Source: DASXTW01 sp046726275
GTDB taxonomy: Bacteria > Actinomycetota > UBA4738
Direction of reading: 5' to 3'
Length of the DNA: 32,924 nt
NCBI GenBank assembly: GCA_046726275.1
Contig: JBKPAF010000024.1
Coordinates: 1-32,924, forward strand
Below, piece after piece: positions 6,304 to 13,770 of this stretch (position 1 is the stretch's first letter; each line of letters opens with the position of its first letter). A model generated the notes under the pieces. It made no database searches and was not told the DNA's origin. It saw only the letters and a program-made list of their open reading frames with translations. The position numbers were made by a program, and so were the translations under genes.

Positions 6304-7920
6304 ATGACGTCCCCTTCCACCTCGCGACGTGCGGGGTTGGCGCTCGGATCGGTCGTCCTCGGGTATCTCCTCGTCGGATTGGTGGCCGGAGCGGCGGACT
6401 CACCTCTCGTCCCCGTGCTACCCCGAGCCGTCGGGCGCCCTGAATGGACGACCACGGGTTCGCGGTGGTTCGGTCTGCATGGGCTCACCCGTACCGAGCT
6501 GACCGTCCTGTCGATCGTGCTGCTCGCCGGCGTCCTTGCGGCGTTCTTCGTGGTTCTGGTGGAGGCGAGCCGGGGCCGACTTGGGCTGGCGGCCGTCCTG
6601 CTCGCTGTGGCGATGTCGTTAGCAGTATCCGTGGCGACGCCCGTGATGCTCTCCCGGGATGTCTACAGCTATGCCGCGTACGGCAGGATGTACGCCCTCC
6701 ACGACGCGAACCCGTTCGTCCGGACGCCTGCCGAGTTCCCGGCGGACCCGTTCGTGATGGTTGCCTCGCCCGCCTGGGTCGACACCAGGGCGGTGTACGG
6801 GCCGGCCTTCGTCCTCGCGGGCGCGGGGATCTCCCGACTGTGGCAGGGATCGCCGGCAGCGACCCTCCTCGCCTTCAAGCTCCTTTCTGCGTTGGGGGCG
6901 CTTCTCGCTGCGCTCCTCGCGGCCCGAGCTGCCGACATCAGGTTCCGATCCGTGGCCGAGACGTCCGAGGGCCGCTCGGAAAGAGCGGCGCTCGCGGCCG
7001 CGGTCGTCGGCCTGAACCCCGTGATCGTCGTGCATACCGTCGGTGGGGCGCACAACGATGCGCTCATCGCGGCCTTGCTGGCGGGGGCGCTCGTCCTGGG
7101 CCTCCAATGGCACCAGAGAAGTGACGCCGACCGGCGTCCGGTCCATCCCCTGGCTCTGGGGGCCACGGCACTCCTCACCCTGGCCGGGCTGATCAAGGTC
7201 ATCGTGTTTCCGGTCCTGGCGCTCTGGCTCTGGTATCTGTACACGACGTCCTCGTCTCGAGACCGCCGCGTCCTGCCGGTTGCCCTGCACGCGGGGGCGG
7301 CCGTCTTCCTGTCTGCGGCGTTGGCCGCTCCGTTCCTGGACAGCGGACGGGCGCTCACCTCGCTCCTCACTCTGGCGTCCGTGGAGGGGTGGGCGAGTCC
7401 CGTACGACTGGTGGCCCGGGGCGCCCGGGCCCTGGGTGAGGAGATCGGGGGGTCCGGGGTCCGTGATGCCTTCGGGAAGCTCGTCGTCGTGGCGTTCTTC
7501 GTCGTGTTCGTGGTGGTCTTCATCAGGCTTCTCGTCCGATGGGGAAGGGATCGGTCGAGGGACATCGGCTTGTGGCCCGACGCCGGCGCCGTCGGCACTG
7601 TCGGGCTCGCCCTGGCCCTCCCGTATCTGCTCCCCTGGTACGCCGCGTGGTTCCTGCCCTTCGTCGCGGTGACGACCGAGAGGGGGGTGGCGCTCATCGG
7701 GCTGGCCACGGCGGGCTTGCTGGCGCTCACGGGCATACCGGCGGAATCGGGGTCAGCGTCCGAGGTGTGGCGGGCCATGGTCCTCGTTGTGCACTACGTG
7801 GTCGCCCCGCTCATGCTCGTTCTGTTCGTGGCCTGGATGGCCCGGGCCTCGAGCATCACGCCGAGCGATCGGAACGAGCCAGACGGCGTCCATAGAATGG
7901 CGGACCGTGCTCGACCCTGA
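6304..7920 (+). CDS. GT-C polyprenyl-phosphate-dependent mannosyltransferase-like membrane protein (MptA/MptB type)
   Basis: A 538-residue integral membrane protein with about 12 hydrophobic segments. Members of the family use polyprenyl-phospho-mannose outside the membrane to build alpha-1,6-mannan cores of lipomannan-like glycans. The first large external loop carries SRDVYSYAAYGRMYALHDANPF (about 117-138), with the conserved Asp-Tyr pair of MptA/B. The motif NPVIVVHTVGGAHND lies at about 238-252, its His-Asn-Asp being typical of GT-C folds. PYLLPWYAAWFLP is a late membrane motif. Donor and acceptor are inferred from the family only. The 3' end overlaps tldD by 14 bp, so the genes are probably cotranscribed, although a functional link to TldD/E is not obvious. 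Confidence 0.8.
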   Translation: MTSPSTSRRAGLALGSVVLGYLLVGLVAGAADSPLVPVLPRAVGRPEWTTTGSRWFGLHGLTRTELTVLSIVLLAGVLAAFFVVLVEASRGRLGLAAVLLAVAMSLAVSVATPVMLSRDVYSYAAYGRMYALHDANPFVRTPAEFPADPFVMVASPAWVDTRAVYGPAFVLAGAGISRLWQGSPAATLLAFKLLSALGALLAALLAARAADIRFRSVAETSEGRSERAALAAAVVGLNPVIVVHTVGGAHNDALIAALLAGALVLGLQWHQRSDADRRPVHPLALGATALLTLAGLIKVIVFPVLALWLWYLYTTSSSRDRRVLPVALHAGAAVFLSAALAAPFLDSGRALTSLLTLASVEGWASPVRLVARGARALGEEIGGSGVRDAFGKLVVVAFFVVFVVVFIRLLVRWGRDRSRDIGLWPDAGAVGTVGLALALPYLLPWYAAWFLPFVAVTTERGVALIGLATAGLLALTGIPAESGSASEVWRAMVLVVHYVVAPLMLVLFVAWMARASSITPSDRNEPDGVHRMADRARP

Positions 7921-9292
7921 GGTGGTCCGTCAAGTTCTGGCCGCGGCCCTGTCCACCGGGGGCCGCTTTGCGGAGCTGTTCGGCGAGATCCGCTCTTCCA
8001 CCTCGATCCGGTTGGACGACGGGAAGATCGAAGAGGTGGTCTCGGGAAACGATCGCGGGGCCGGCGTTCGCGTGTTCCACGGAGGCGCCCAGGCGTACGC
8101 TTTCTCGAACCGGCTGGAGGCCGACGCTCTGCTCGATGCCGCGAGGGTCGCCGCCGGGGCCGTCCGGGGGGCGGCATCCCAGACCGTGGTGGCGGACCTC
8201 AGACGAGGGGACCCCATCCGTCACGACGTGGAGGAGCCCATTGATGCCGTGCCCGTCGAGCGGAAGGTCGCGTGGCTCCGAGAGGCGAACGAGGCGGCCC
8301 GAAGCCTCGACCCATCGGTCCGGCAGGTCATGGGGTCCTACGCGGACGGTCGTCAGCAGGTGCTGGTAGCCACTTCTGAGGGCCTGTGGGTGGAGGAGGA
8401 GCGGCCGAGGGTTCGTCTGTTCGTCCAGGTGGTGGCGGCCCGGGACGGGGTGATGCAGACGGGACACGACGGGCCCGGAGGATTGACCGGAGCCGAGCTC
8501 ATTCGCCGGTTCCCCCCGGCGCAGACGGCCGAGCGCGCGGCGGGGCAGGCCGTGGCGATGCTGGATGGGAGGCCGTCGCCGGCCGGCGAGATGGCCGTCG
8601 TCATCGGGCCCGGAGGCGGAGGGGTCCTCTTCCATGAAGCCTGCGGGCATGGTCTGGAGGCGGACCACATCCAGAAGGACGCTTCGGTCTTCAAGGGCAG
8701 GATCGGGGAACGGCTGGCCTCGGCCCTGGTGACGGGAGTCGACGACGGCACGGTGCCTTCCGCCTGGGGGTCCTTTGGAGTCGACGACGAGGGCACGCCC
8801 GCCGGGCGGACGGTGCTCTTCAAAGGTGGGGAGCTCACCGGGTACCTCTACGACCGCTTCACGGCCGATCGCGACAACGTGAGGTCCACTGGGAACGGCC
8901 GCAGGCAGACGTACGCGAGCCTCCCGATCCCGAGGATGTCGAACTCGTACATCCTGGCGGGGAGCGACCGGGCGGAGGACATCATCTCGGGCACCAAGCG
9001 GGGCCTGTACGCAAGGACCCTCGGCGGAGGGCAGGTCAACCCGGCCACCGGCGACTTCGTGTTCGGGGTCTCCGAGGCCTACCTCATCGAGGATGGCCGG
9101 ATCACCTCCCCGGTTCGTGGGGCCAACTTGATCGGGAACGGACCCCAGATCCTGGCGGCCATCGACGCCGTGGCGGAAGACTTCGAGACCCGGGACGGCG
9201 TATGCGGCAAGGAGGGACAGGGCGCTCCGGTCTCCAACGGAAGTCCCACGCTCCGCATCGCTCGCATGACGGTTGGGGGAACGGTTGCCTGA
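7907..9292 (+). CDS. tldD: Metalloprotease subunit TldD
   Basis: TldD and TldE form a heterodimeric zinc protease that degrades unfolded or linear peptides; in E. coli it matures microcin B17 and degrades CcdA. The 461-residue protein has the family metal site HEACGH at 243-248 (LFHEACGHGLEAD), then EGTPAGRTVLFKGG, NSYILAG and a C-terminal Gly-rich domain. TldD is the catalytic partner. The open frame extends upstream to 7787, but that part shadows the mannosyltransferase. GTG 7907 (MLDPEVVRQVLAAAL) gives normal family length. It overlaps the preceding gene by 14 bp and the following tldE by about 8 bp, consistent with translational coupling. Confidence 0.93.
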   Translation: MLDPEVVRQVLAAALSTGGRFAELFGEIRSSTSIRLDDGKIEEVVSGNDRGAGVRVFHGGAQAYAFSNRLEADALLDAARVAAGAVRGAASQTVVADLRRGDPIRHDVEEPIDAVPVERKVAWLREANEAARSLDPSVRQVMGSYADGRQQVLVATSEGLWVEEERPRVRLFVQVVAARDGVMQTGHDGPGGLTGAELIRRFPPAQTAERAAGQAVAMLDGRPSPAGEMAVVIGPGGGGVLFHEACGHGLEADHIQKDASVFKGRIGERLASALVTGVDDGTVPSAWGSFGVDDEGTPAGRTVLFKGGELTGYLYDRFTADRDNVRSTGNGRRQTYASLPIPRMSNSYILAGSDRAEDIISGTKRGLYARTLGGGQVNPATGDFVFGVSEAYLIEDGRITSPVRGANLIGNGPQILAAIDAVAEDFETRDGVCGKEGQGAPVSNGSPTLRIARMTVGGTVA

Positions 9293-10628
9293 GCTGGCCG
9301 ATCTCTGCGTTCGAGCGGTCGCCGGCGCTCGAGGCGACGAGGACGTGGAGGCATACGCCTCTGCCGGCCAACGAACGCAGGTCCGCGTCCGCGGAGGGGA
9401 GGTGGAGTCTCTGACCTTCGCGGACTCCCGGGGGATCGGGGTGCGCGTGATCAGCGGGGGCCGGGTCGGCTATGCGTACGCGGCCGATCCGGGCATGGCC
9501 GAGGTCGATGACCTGGTCCGCAGCGCCCGGGAGAGCGCCGGCTTCGCCGAGTCGGATGAGGGAAACGTCCTGCCGAAGCTGTCACCCGTCCAGCCGCTCC
9601 CCGGGATCTACCGCGAGAACCAGAGGAGTGTGGAGACGAGCCGGAAGGTCTCCCTCGCCCTGGCACTCGAACGCGCTGCCGTCTCCGCTCATGCCGACGT
9701 CCGCAAGGTCGAGGCTGCCGGCTACGGGGACTCGGTGAGCTCGGTCGCTGTCGCCTCCACCCGGGGCGGTCCGCTCGCCTACGACCGTACCGACTGCTGG
9801 GCGACCGTCAGCACTCTGGCCGAGCGGGACGGCGAGGCGCAGACGGGATTCTCGTTTTCCCTCGCCCGAGAGATGGACGACCTGGACTGGGAAACCGCGG
9901 CGGGAGAGGCCGCCCTCCGCGCCGGCCGCCTGTTGGGCGGGAGCAAGCCCCCCACCGAACGGTTGCCCGTGGTGCTGGATCCGGTTGCGGCGGCGTCGTT
10001 CCTCGGGGTACTGGCGGGAGCCCTTTCCGCTGAGTCCGTCCTGAAGGGAAGATCGCTTCTCGCTGGAAAGATGGGGGAGGAAGTGGGCGCCGCCTTGGTC
10101 ACCCTGGTCGACGACGGCCGCCTGTTGGAGGGCCCCGCGGTCGCGCCCTTCGACGACGAGGGCGTGTCCACCACCCGTACGCCTCTCATCGACAGCGGTG
10201 TCCTTCACGGCTTCCTGCACAACGCGTACACGGCCGCGCGTGCGGGCGAGCGATCGACGGGCAACGCCGGCCGAGGCGGCTATCGCACCGTGCCGGGCGT
10301 CTCACCGTCCAATCTCTATCTGGAGCCGGGGACGGAGCCACCGGAGGAGTTGCTCGTGCGCGCGGGACGGGGAATCTTTGTTCAGGACGTGACGGGGCTG
10401 CACTCAGGAGCGAACCCCATCTCGGGCGAGTTCTCCGTGGGTGCGACCGGGCTCCGGATCGAGGGCGGCGATTTCACCGGCGCGCTCCGGGAGATGACCA
10501 TTGCCAGTACCCTGCTGGACGTCCTCAGAGCCGTACTCGCCTTGGGAAGCGACCTGCGGTTCCCACTCGGGAGCGGGCTCGGCGCCCCTACCGTGTTGGT
10601 CGCGGAGATGACCGTCGCCGGAGCCTGA
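9285..10628 (+). CDS. tldE: Metalloprotease partner subunit TldE (PmbA)
   Basis: The 447-residue partner of TldD. It has the same fold but lacks HExxxH, as in other TldE/PmbA proteins. Visible family segments are SRGIGVRVISGGRVGYAYA near the start, VEAAGYGDSVSSVAVASTRG, LPVVLDPVAAASFLGVLAGA and the C-terminal GANPISGEFSVGATGL. The start is either TTG at 9285, with GGGGGA at 9275-9280, or TTG at 9273. I prefer 9285 because of the SD and because MPELADLCVRAV is a natural N-terminus. Both overlap tldD. No short peptide gene encoding a RiPP-like precursor is visible between or next to tldD/tldE, so a role in general peptide turnover is as likely as peptide maturation. Confidence 0.92.
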   Translation: MPELADLCVRAVAGARGDEDVEAYASAGQRTQVRVRGGEVESLTFADSRGIGVRVISGGRVGYAYAADPGMAEVDDLVRSARESAGFAESDEGNVLPKLSPVQPLPGIYRENQRSVETSRKVSLALALERAAVSAHADVRKVEAAGYGDSVSSVAVASTRGGPLAYDRTDCWATVSTLAERDGEAQTGFSFSLAREMDDLDWETAAGEAALRAGRLLGGSKPPTERLPVVLDPVAAASFLGVLAGALSAESVLKGRSLLAGKMGEEVGAALVTLVDDGRLLEGPAVAPFDDEGVSTTRTPLIDSGVLHGFLHNAYTAARAGERSTGNAGRGGYRTVPGVSPSNLYLEPGTEPPEELLVRAGRGIFVQDVTGLHSGANPISGEFSVGATGLRIEGGDFTGALREMTIASTLLDVLRAVLALGSDLRFPLGSGLGAPTVLVAEMTVAGA

Positions 10629-10663
10629 AGACGCGTCGGCTCGGACCCTGAGGGGTTCCCTTA

Positions 10664-11362
10664 TCAGTTGGAGAGCGGTGCCATCGTCACCTCCAGGTTC
10701 GCGAACGCTCTGGCGAAGGCCAGCCTCTCCTGCTGCTCCTGGGACACCAGAAGGATCAAGCTGGTGGCCCCTGACACTCCGGCCGCCCCAGCGTCAAGGT
10801 CCAGCCCGCTCCCGGCCTCGGACGCGGCCGGCCCGCTCTGGCCGATCTGGTTGCCACCCAGGACGAACAGGATCTCCACCCCGCTCACCACGATCTCCGT
10901 GTGGGGCTGGCCCGTGTTGAAGGTGGCCAGGACGTCGACCCGGTCGCCCGGAACGACCAGCCCCCGATACAGTGACGTGGGTACGGCGAAGGCCCGGAGC
11001 CCCGGCGGGATCAGTGACGCCACCGGGCCTGCCCGTACGCGAGCCAGCCTGGTCTCCGTCACAACCTCGCCAGGTGAGAGGTCCGCCAGGGCGACCCGGC
11101 CGGCAGCTTTCGCTATTTGCGTGACCGCGCCCGGAGGTGCAAACGCGACGGGTATCCGTGCCGGGTGCACGTCGCGCGGCGCGAGGGCGTGCCCCCGCTC
11201 GATGTGATGCGTGGCCACGAGCACGGTCAGTTCGGGAAGGGAACCCTGCGCCACCGAGGCGGCACGCCCCACATAGCTTCGAAGGAACAGCGCTGCCGCC
11301 ACCGACAGCGCCAGGGACGCCATCAGATACGAACGGGAGGACCTCCATCGACGCCTTCGCAC
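10664..11362 (-). CDS. CpaB/RcpC-like SAF-domain protein (orphan Flp-pilus type)
   Basis: A 232-residue protein with an N-terminal membrane anchor (about residues 12-30), an SAF domain (LVATHHIERGHALAPRDVHPARIP, then GRVALADLSPGEVVTETRL) and an RcpC/CpaB-type domain (LRAFAVPTSLYRGLVVPGDRVDVLATF, ending SLILLVSQEQQERLAFARAFANLEV). CpaB proteins help assemble Flp/Tad pili at the outer face of the membrane. No cpaE, cpaF, tadB/C, pilin or prepilin peptidase gene lies nearby, so this is either an orphan or a relative with another envelope role. GTG 11362 has GGGAGAG just upstream. It ends 36 bp from the convergent tldE end. Confidence 0.82.
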   Translation of the reverse strand: MRRRRWRSSRSYLMASLALSVAAALFLRSYVGRAASVAQGSLPELTVLVATHHIERGHALAPRDVHPARIPVAFAPPGAVTQIAKAAGRVALADLSPGEVVTETRLARVRAGPVASLIPPGLRAFAVPTSLYRGLVVPGDRVDVLATFNTGQPHTEIVVSGVEILFVLGGNQIGQSGPAASEAGSGLDLDAGAAGVSGATSLILLVSQEQQERLAFARAFANLEVTMAPLSN

Positions 11363-11491
11363 ACGCTCTCCCAGGCGGGGGAGGGAGGCCGGAGCACTCG
11401 GGGGCCATCACCGTACCGGCTCGACGCCGGCCCGGCTATGAAAAACGTCACAGAGAGGGAAGAAAAAGTCGCAGGAAAGGAAGATCTCCGC

Positions 11492-12304
11492 CTAGACCTC
11501 GAACCGGGCGTTCGCCAGGGCCGTCGCGCAGGGACAGTCGCGTTCCTCCGGGATCGCTGCCACGATCTCGAACAGCAGCTTCCGCAGTCGCTCGTTGTTC
11601 TCCTGGAACACCCTGATGACCTCCTCGTGGCTCACCGGAGGAACCTCCCCCATGACCCCCACGTCATAGTCGGTCACCAGCGAGATGTTCACGAAGCACA
11701 TCTCGAGCTCCCGGGCCAGGGGCGCCTCGGGGTGCTGGGTCATCCCGATGACCTCCCAACCCTTCTGGGCGTAATTCGACGACTCGGCTCTGGTCGAGAA
11801 GCGAGGTCCCTGGATTACCACCATGGTTCCGCGATCGTGAGCGTCGATGTCCAGGGCCTGGCTCTGCGCGATGGCGACCTCCCGCAGAGTGGGGCAGTAC
11901 GGGTCGGCGAAGGAGATGTGCGTGGTCACCGGCCCGTCATAGAACGTGGAGGGACGGCCGTTCGTCCGGTCCACGAGCTGGTCGCAGAGCACGAACTCTC
12001 CCGGCTTGACGTGTGGCTGGAGCGATCCCACGGCGCACGGTCCGAGGAGGCGCTGCACGCCGAGCTCTTTCATGGCCCACGCGTTGGCCCTGTAGGGGAT
12101 CACGTGAGGGGGAAACTCGTGCTTCAGGCCGTGCCGGGGGATGAAGGCCACCTGCCTGCCCTCGACGCTGCCCACCGCGACGGGAGCCGACGGTTCCCCG
12201 TACGGGGTGTCGATCTTGACTTCGCGGATGTCGTCGAGGAACGAGTAAAACCCCGATCCCCCGAAGACGCCGATCCGGATGGGCTCGTCGCCGTGCCCGC
12301 TCAG
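11492..12304 (-). CDS. mtnP: S-methyl-5'-thioadenosine phosphorylase, probable CTG start
   Basis: Cleaves methylthioadenosine with phosphate to adenine and methylthioribose-1-phosphate, the entry to methionine salvage. The protein has the phosphate loop GVFGGSGFY (about 12-20), TPYGEPSAPVAVG, FIPRHG, YRANAWAMKELGV, AVGSL, GPRFSTRAES and the substrate-site segment IGMTQHPEAPLARELE, all of the MTAP/PNP-2 family. The first standard start codon in frame is a GTG at 12175, which would delete the phosphate loop. The conserved frame continues upstream to a CTG at 12304-12302. AAGGAG lies 8 bp before it, and the CTGA overlaps the FmdB stop codon exactly as ATGA or GTGA overlaps do. The CTG start gives 270 residues, the normal length. 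A sequencing or real G-to-C change of GTG is the alternative. Confidence 0.88.
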   Translation of the reverse strand: MSGHGDEPIRIGVFGGSGFYSFLDDIREVKIDTPYGEPSAPVAVGSVEGRQVAFIPRHGLKHEFPPHVIPYRANAWAMKELGVQRLLGPCAVGSLQPHVKPGEFVLCDQLVDRTNGRPSTFYDGPVTTHISFADPYCPTLREVAIAQSQALDIDAHDRGTMVVIQGPRFSTRAESSNYAQKGWEVIGMTQHPEAPLARELEMCFVNISLVTDYDVGVMGEVPPVSHEEVIRVFQENNERLRKLLFEIVAAIPEERDCPCATALANARFEV

Positions 12305-12618
12305 GCGGACTTCTCCTTCGTGGTGCTGGGCGGCTTCTCGGACCCCTCCGACTTCGCCGGCTTCGCGGCGGCCGAAGGCGGTCCCTCTCCTCCTGAGGAT
12401 TCCGCCTTGTCACCCCCGGTCTTGGAAGCGGTCCCCGCCTTGGATCTGGAATCGGTGGAGTAGAACCCCGTTCCCTTGAAGAGGATGCCGGCCGGGTGGA
12501 ACACCTTGCGGAGAGGTCCTCCGCAGACCCCGCATTCGGTCAGCGGCTCGTCGCTGAACCGTTGGTAGACCTCGACGTGGGTCCCACATGACTGACAGAC
12601 GTATTCGTAGGTCGGCAT
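12301..12618 (-). CDS. FmdB-type zinc-ribbon protein
   Basis: A 105-residue soluble protein. Residues 1-50 form the FmdB-family zinc ribbon (MPTYEYVCQSCG ... ECGVCGG), with four ligands Cys8, Cys11, Cys29 and Cys32, followed by GILFKGTGFYSTD. Residues 60-105 are a low-complexity Lys/Ser/Glu/Pro tail, probably disordered. The family is named from formamidase regulator FmdB, but its general role is unknown; a nucleic-acid or protein adaptor is likely. It is the first gene of a two-gene operon with mtnP, sharing a 4-bp overlap. A perfect TATAAT is placed so that the A of the ATG is the predicted first base of the mRNA. Confidence 0.88.
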   Translation of the reverse strand: MPTYEYVCQSCGTHVEVYQRFSDEPLTECGVCGGPLRKVFHPAGILFKGTGFYSTDSRSKAGTASKTGGDKAESSGGEGPPSAAAKPAKSEGSEKPPSTTKEKSA

Positions 12619-12624
12619 GCATCG

Positions 12625-12630
12625 ATTATA
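12625..12630 (-). promoter_or_regulatory. TATAAT -10 box of the fmdB-mtnP operon (leaderless)
   Basis: A perfect TATAAT on the minus strand. Counting seven bases on from its last T puts +1 at 12618, exactly the A of the ATG. No -35 match (TTGACA) at 16-18 bp, so recognition would depend on the -10 element. Confidence 0.6.
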
Positions 12631-12664
12631 GGTTCGAAGGCGGGCCGTTCCGCGACCGCCTGGG

Positions 12665-13672
12665 CTACACGACGGCGGGGTTGGCCTCTGTGAAGACGCC
12701 CTTTGGGTTCGGCGTCCAGATCCACGCATGGAGGAGCCACGGGGTCTGCTTCTGGAAGAAGCCAGCCATCGCCCGGCACGCCGCCCCATCGGGGCTGAGA
12801 GTCACCGAGCCGCTCGGAAGGAAGCAGAGGTTCGTGTGGAAGTGCCACACGTCCTCGCCGCCGGCGAAGCCGGGAGGGGGTGTGTCGCTGTCGTGCACGA
12901 AGGTATAGCCGACCCCGGCGAGTCGGTAGCCGCCCGTCCGCTTCGGCATGTACAGCAACAGCTGGGGACGTGATGGATCGAAAACGTCCTGGCGGATGGC
13001 GAGGTTCGCCATGTGCAGCCCGAGGCCCGGGATGAACTGGGTGACCTGTACATATCCCTCGGCCTTGGCTCGCTCAAGGCTCTTGTACTTGGCGGTTGCG
13101 GCCTTGGCTACCGCGAGCTGCTGGCCCATCACCAACCACTCCTGATCCGACGTTGGACCGGGCACGCCATGGGAGTGGCCCCCGAAGTTGCTCGCTCCCT
13201 CCGGCCCCTCGCCCAGCAAGGCCTGATCCGCCAGGCCGTGGGTATCCGAGGCATCATGGGAGTGGCTCGATCCCGCGCCGACTGCGGGTACGGCCGCCCC
13301 TCCATGGACCTGCCCGGCCTCATGGGATTCGTGGGCGGCCTGCCACCCGGAGTAAGTGCCAAGCGCGAGCGTGGCAAGCAGCAACACAACGATGGCAGCG
13401 CCGATGAGCGCACCGATGTCCGAGGAAAGGCTGCCGGCCCACCGGATACCGCCGATGGCGGTGATCAGGATGCCCGCGAACAGGACGAGGTGCCACGGGT
13501 TGTTTCCCGCGCCCAGGATGATCAGCTCCTCCCGGGCGTGGGCTTCGGGATTCAGCGTGTGGGACAGAAGATCACCGATGACCCCGATCAACGTCAGGGA
13601 GACGCCGAGCGGGACGAGGATGGCACCGGGTCCAACGCCTGATCGCGGTCGTCCGCTGGCCGCCGCTTGCAT
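12665..13672 (-). CDS. Histidine-rich three-helix membrane protein of unknown function
   Basis: A 335-residue protein. Three membrane helices lie at about 15-36, 60-80 and 86-107. A loop of about 65 residues follows with clusters of His (HESHEAGQVHGG, SHSHDASDTHG, FGGHSHG). The C-terminal domain of about 150 residues has further ordered-looking His positions (GLHMANLAI, VWHFHTNLCF, WLLHAWIW) and a YMPKRTGGYRLAGVGY stretch. The pattern suggests a metal-binding domain outside the membrane. I do not recognise the family. The frame opens at a GTG at 13681, but a TACAGT -10 box (13680-13685) puts +1 beside the ATG at 13672, which I take as the start. It is separate from the fmdB operon, whose promoter lies in the 46-bp gap after its stop. 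Confidence 0.72.
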   Translation of the reverse strand: MQAAASGRPRSGVGPGAILVPLGVSLTLIGVIGDLLSHTLNPEAHAREELIILGAGNNPWHLVLFAGILITAIGGIRWAGSLSSDIGALIGAAIVVLLLATLALGTYSGWQAAHESHEAGQVHGGAAVPAVGAGSSHSHDASDTHGLADQALLGEGPEGASNFGGHSHGVPGPTSDQEWLVMGQQLAVAKAATAKYKSLERAKAEGYVQVTQFIPGLGLHMANLAIRQDVFDPSRPQLLLYMPKRTGGYRLAGVGYTFVHDSDTPPPGFAGGEDVWHFHTNLCFLPSGSVTLSPDGAACRAMAGFFQKQTPWLLHAWIWTPNPKGVFTEANPAVV

Positions 13673-13679
13673 GCGGATC

Positions 13680-13685
13680 ACTGTA
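13680..13685 (-). promoter_or_regulatory. -10 box of the His-rich membrane protein gene (leaderless)
   Basis: TACAGT on the minus strand; predicted +1 at 13673, one base before the ATG at 13672. This decides between the ATG and the upstream GTG at 13681, which would overlap the box. Confidence 0.45.
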
Positions 13686-13741
13686 TCGGTCGCTTCGTGA
13701 GACCGCCACGGACTGAAGGGTTGGGTTCCGGTTCCCTGGGA

Positions 13742-13765
13742 TAGACTCCTACCCCCGAGGAGGGG
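13742..13765 (+). promoter_or_regulatory. -10 box and Shine-Dalgarno of galU
   Basis: TAGACT at 13742-13747 gives a predicted +1 near 13754. The leader carries a strong SD, GAGGAGGGG, at 13757-13765, 5 bp before the ATG. A weak -35 TTGGGT lies at 13721-13726, only 15 bp away. Confidence 0.5.
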
Positions 13766-13770
13766 ACAGG

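Noticed and set aside
6669..7778. 369-codon minus-strand open frame
   Set aside because: Shadow of the mannosyltransferase: Arg/Ser/Thr/Ala-rich with no recognisable pattern.
7787..7906. N-terminal extension of TldD
   Set aside because: The Cys/Trp/Arg-rich extension is the shadow of the mannosyltransferase C-terminus, and the family start fits GTG 7907.
8600..10660. RiPP precursor peptide gene near tldD/tldE
   Set aside because: I looked for a short leader-like ORF in the gaps and overlaps and found none; the gap after tldE is only 35 bp.
11117..12463. 448-codon plus-strand open frame
   Set aside because: It lies opposite mtnP, FmdB and the cpaB start, is low-complexity Arg/Gly/His-rich and has no motif.
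13673..13681. GTG start at 13681 for the His-rich membrane protein
   Set aside because: It overlaps the TACAGT -10 box; the predicted transcript begins beside the ATG at 13672.
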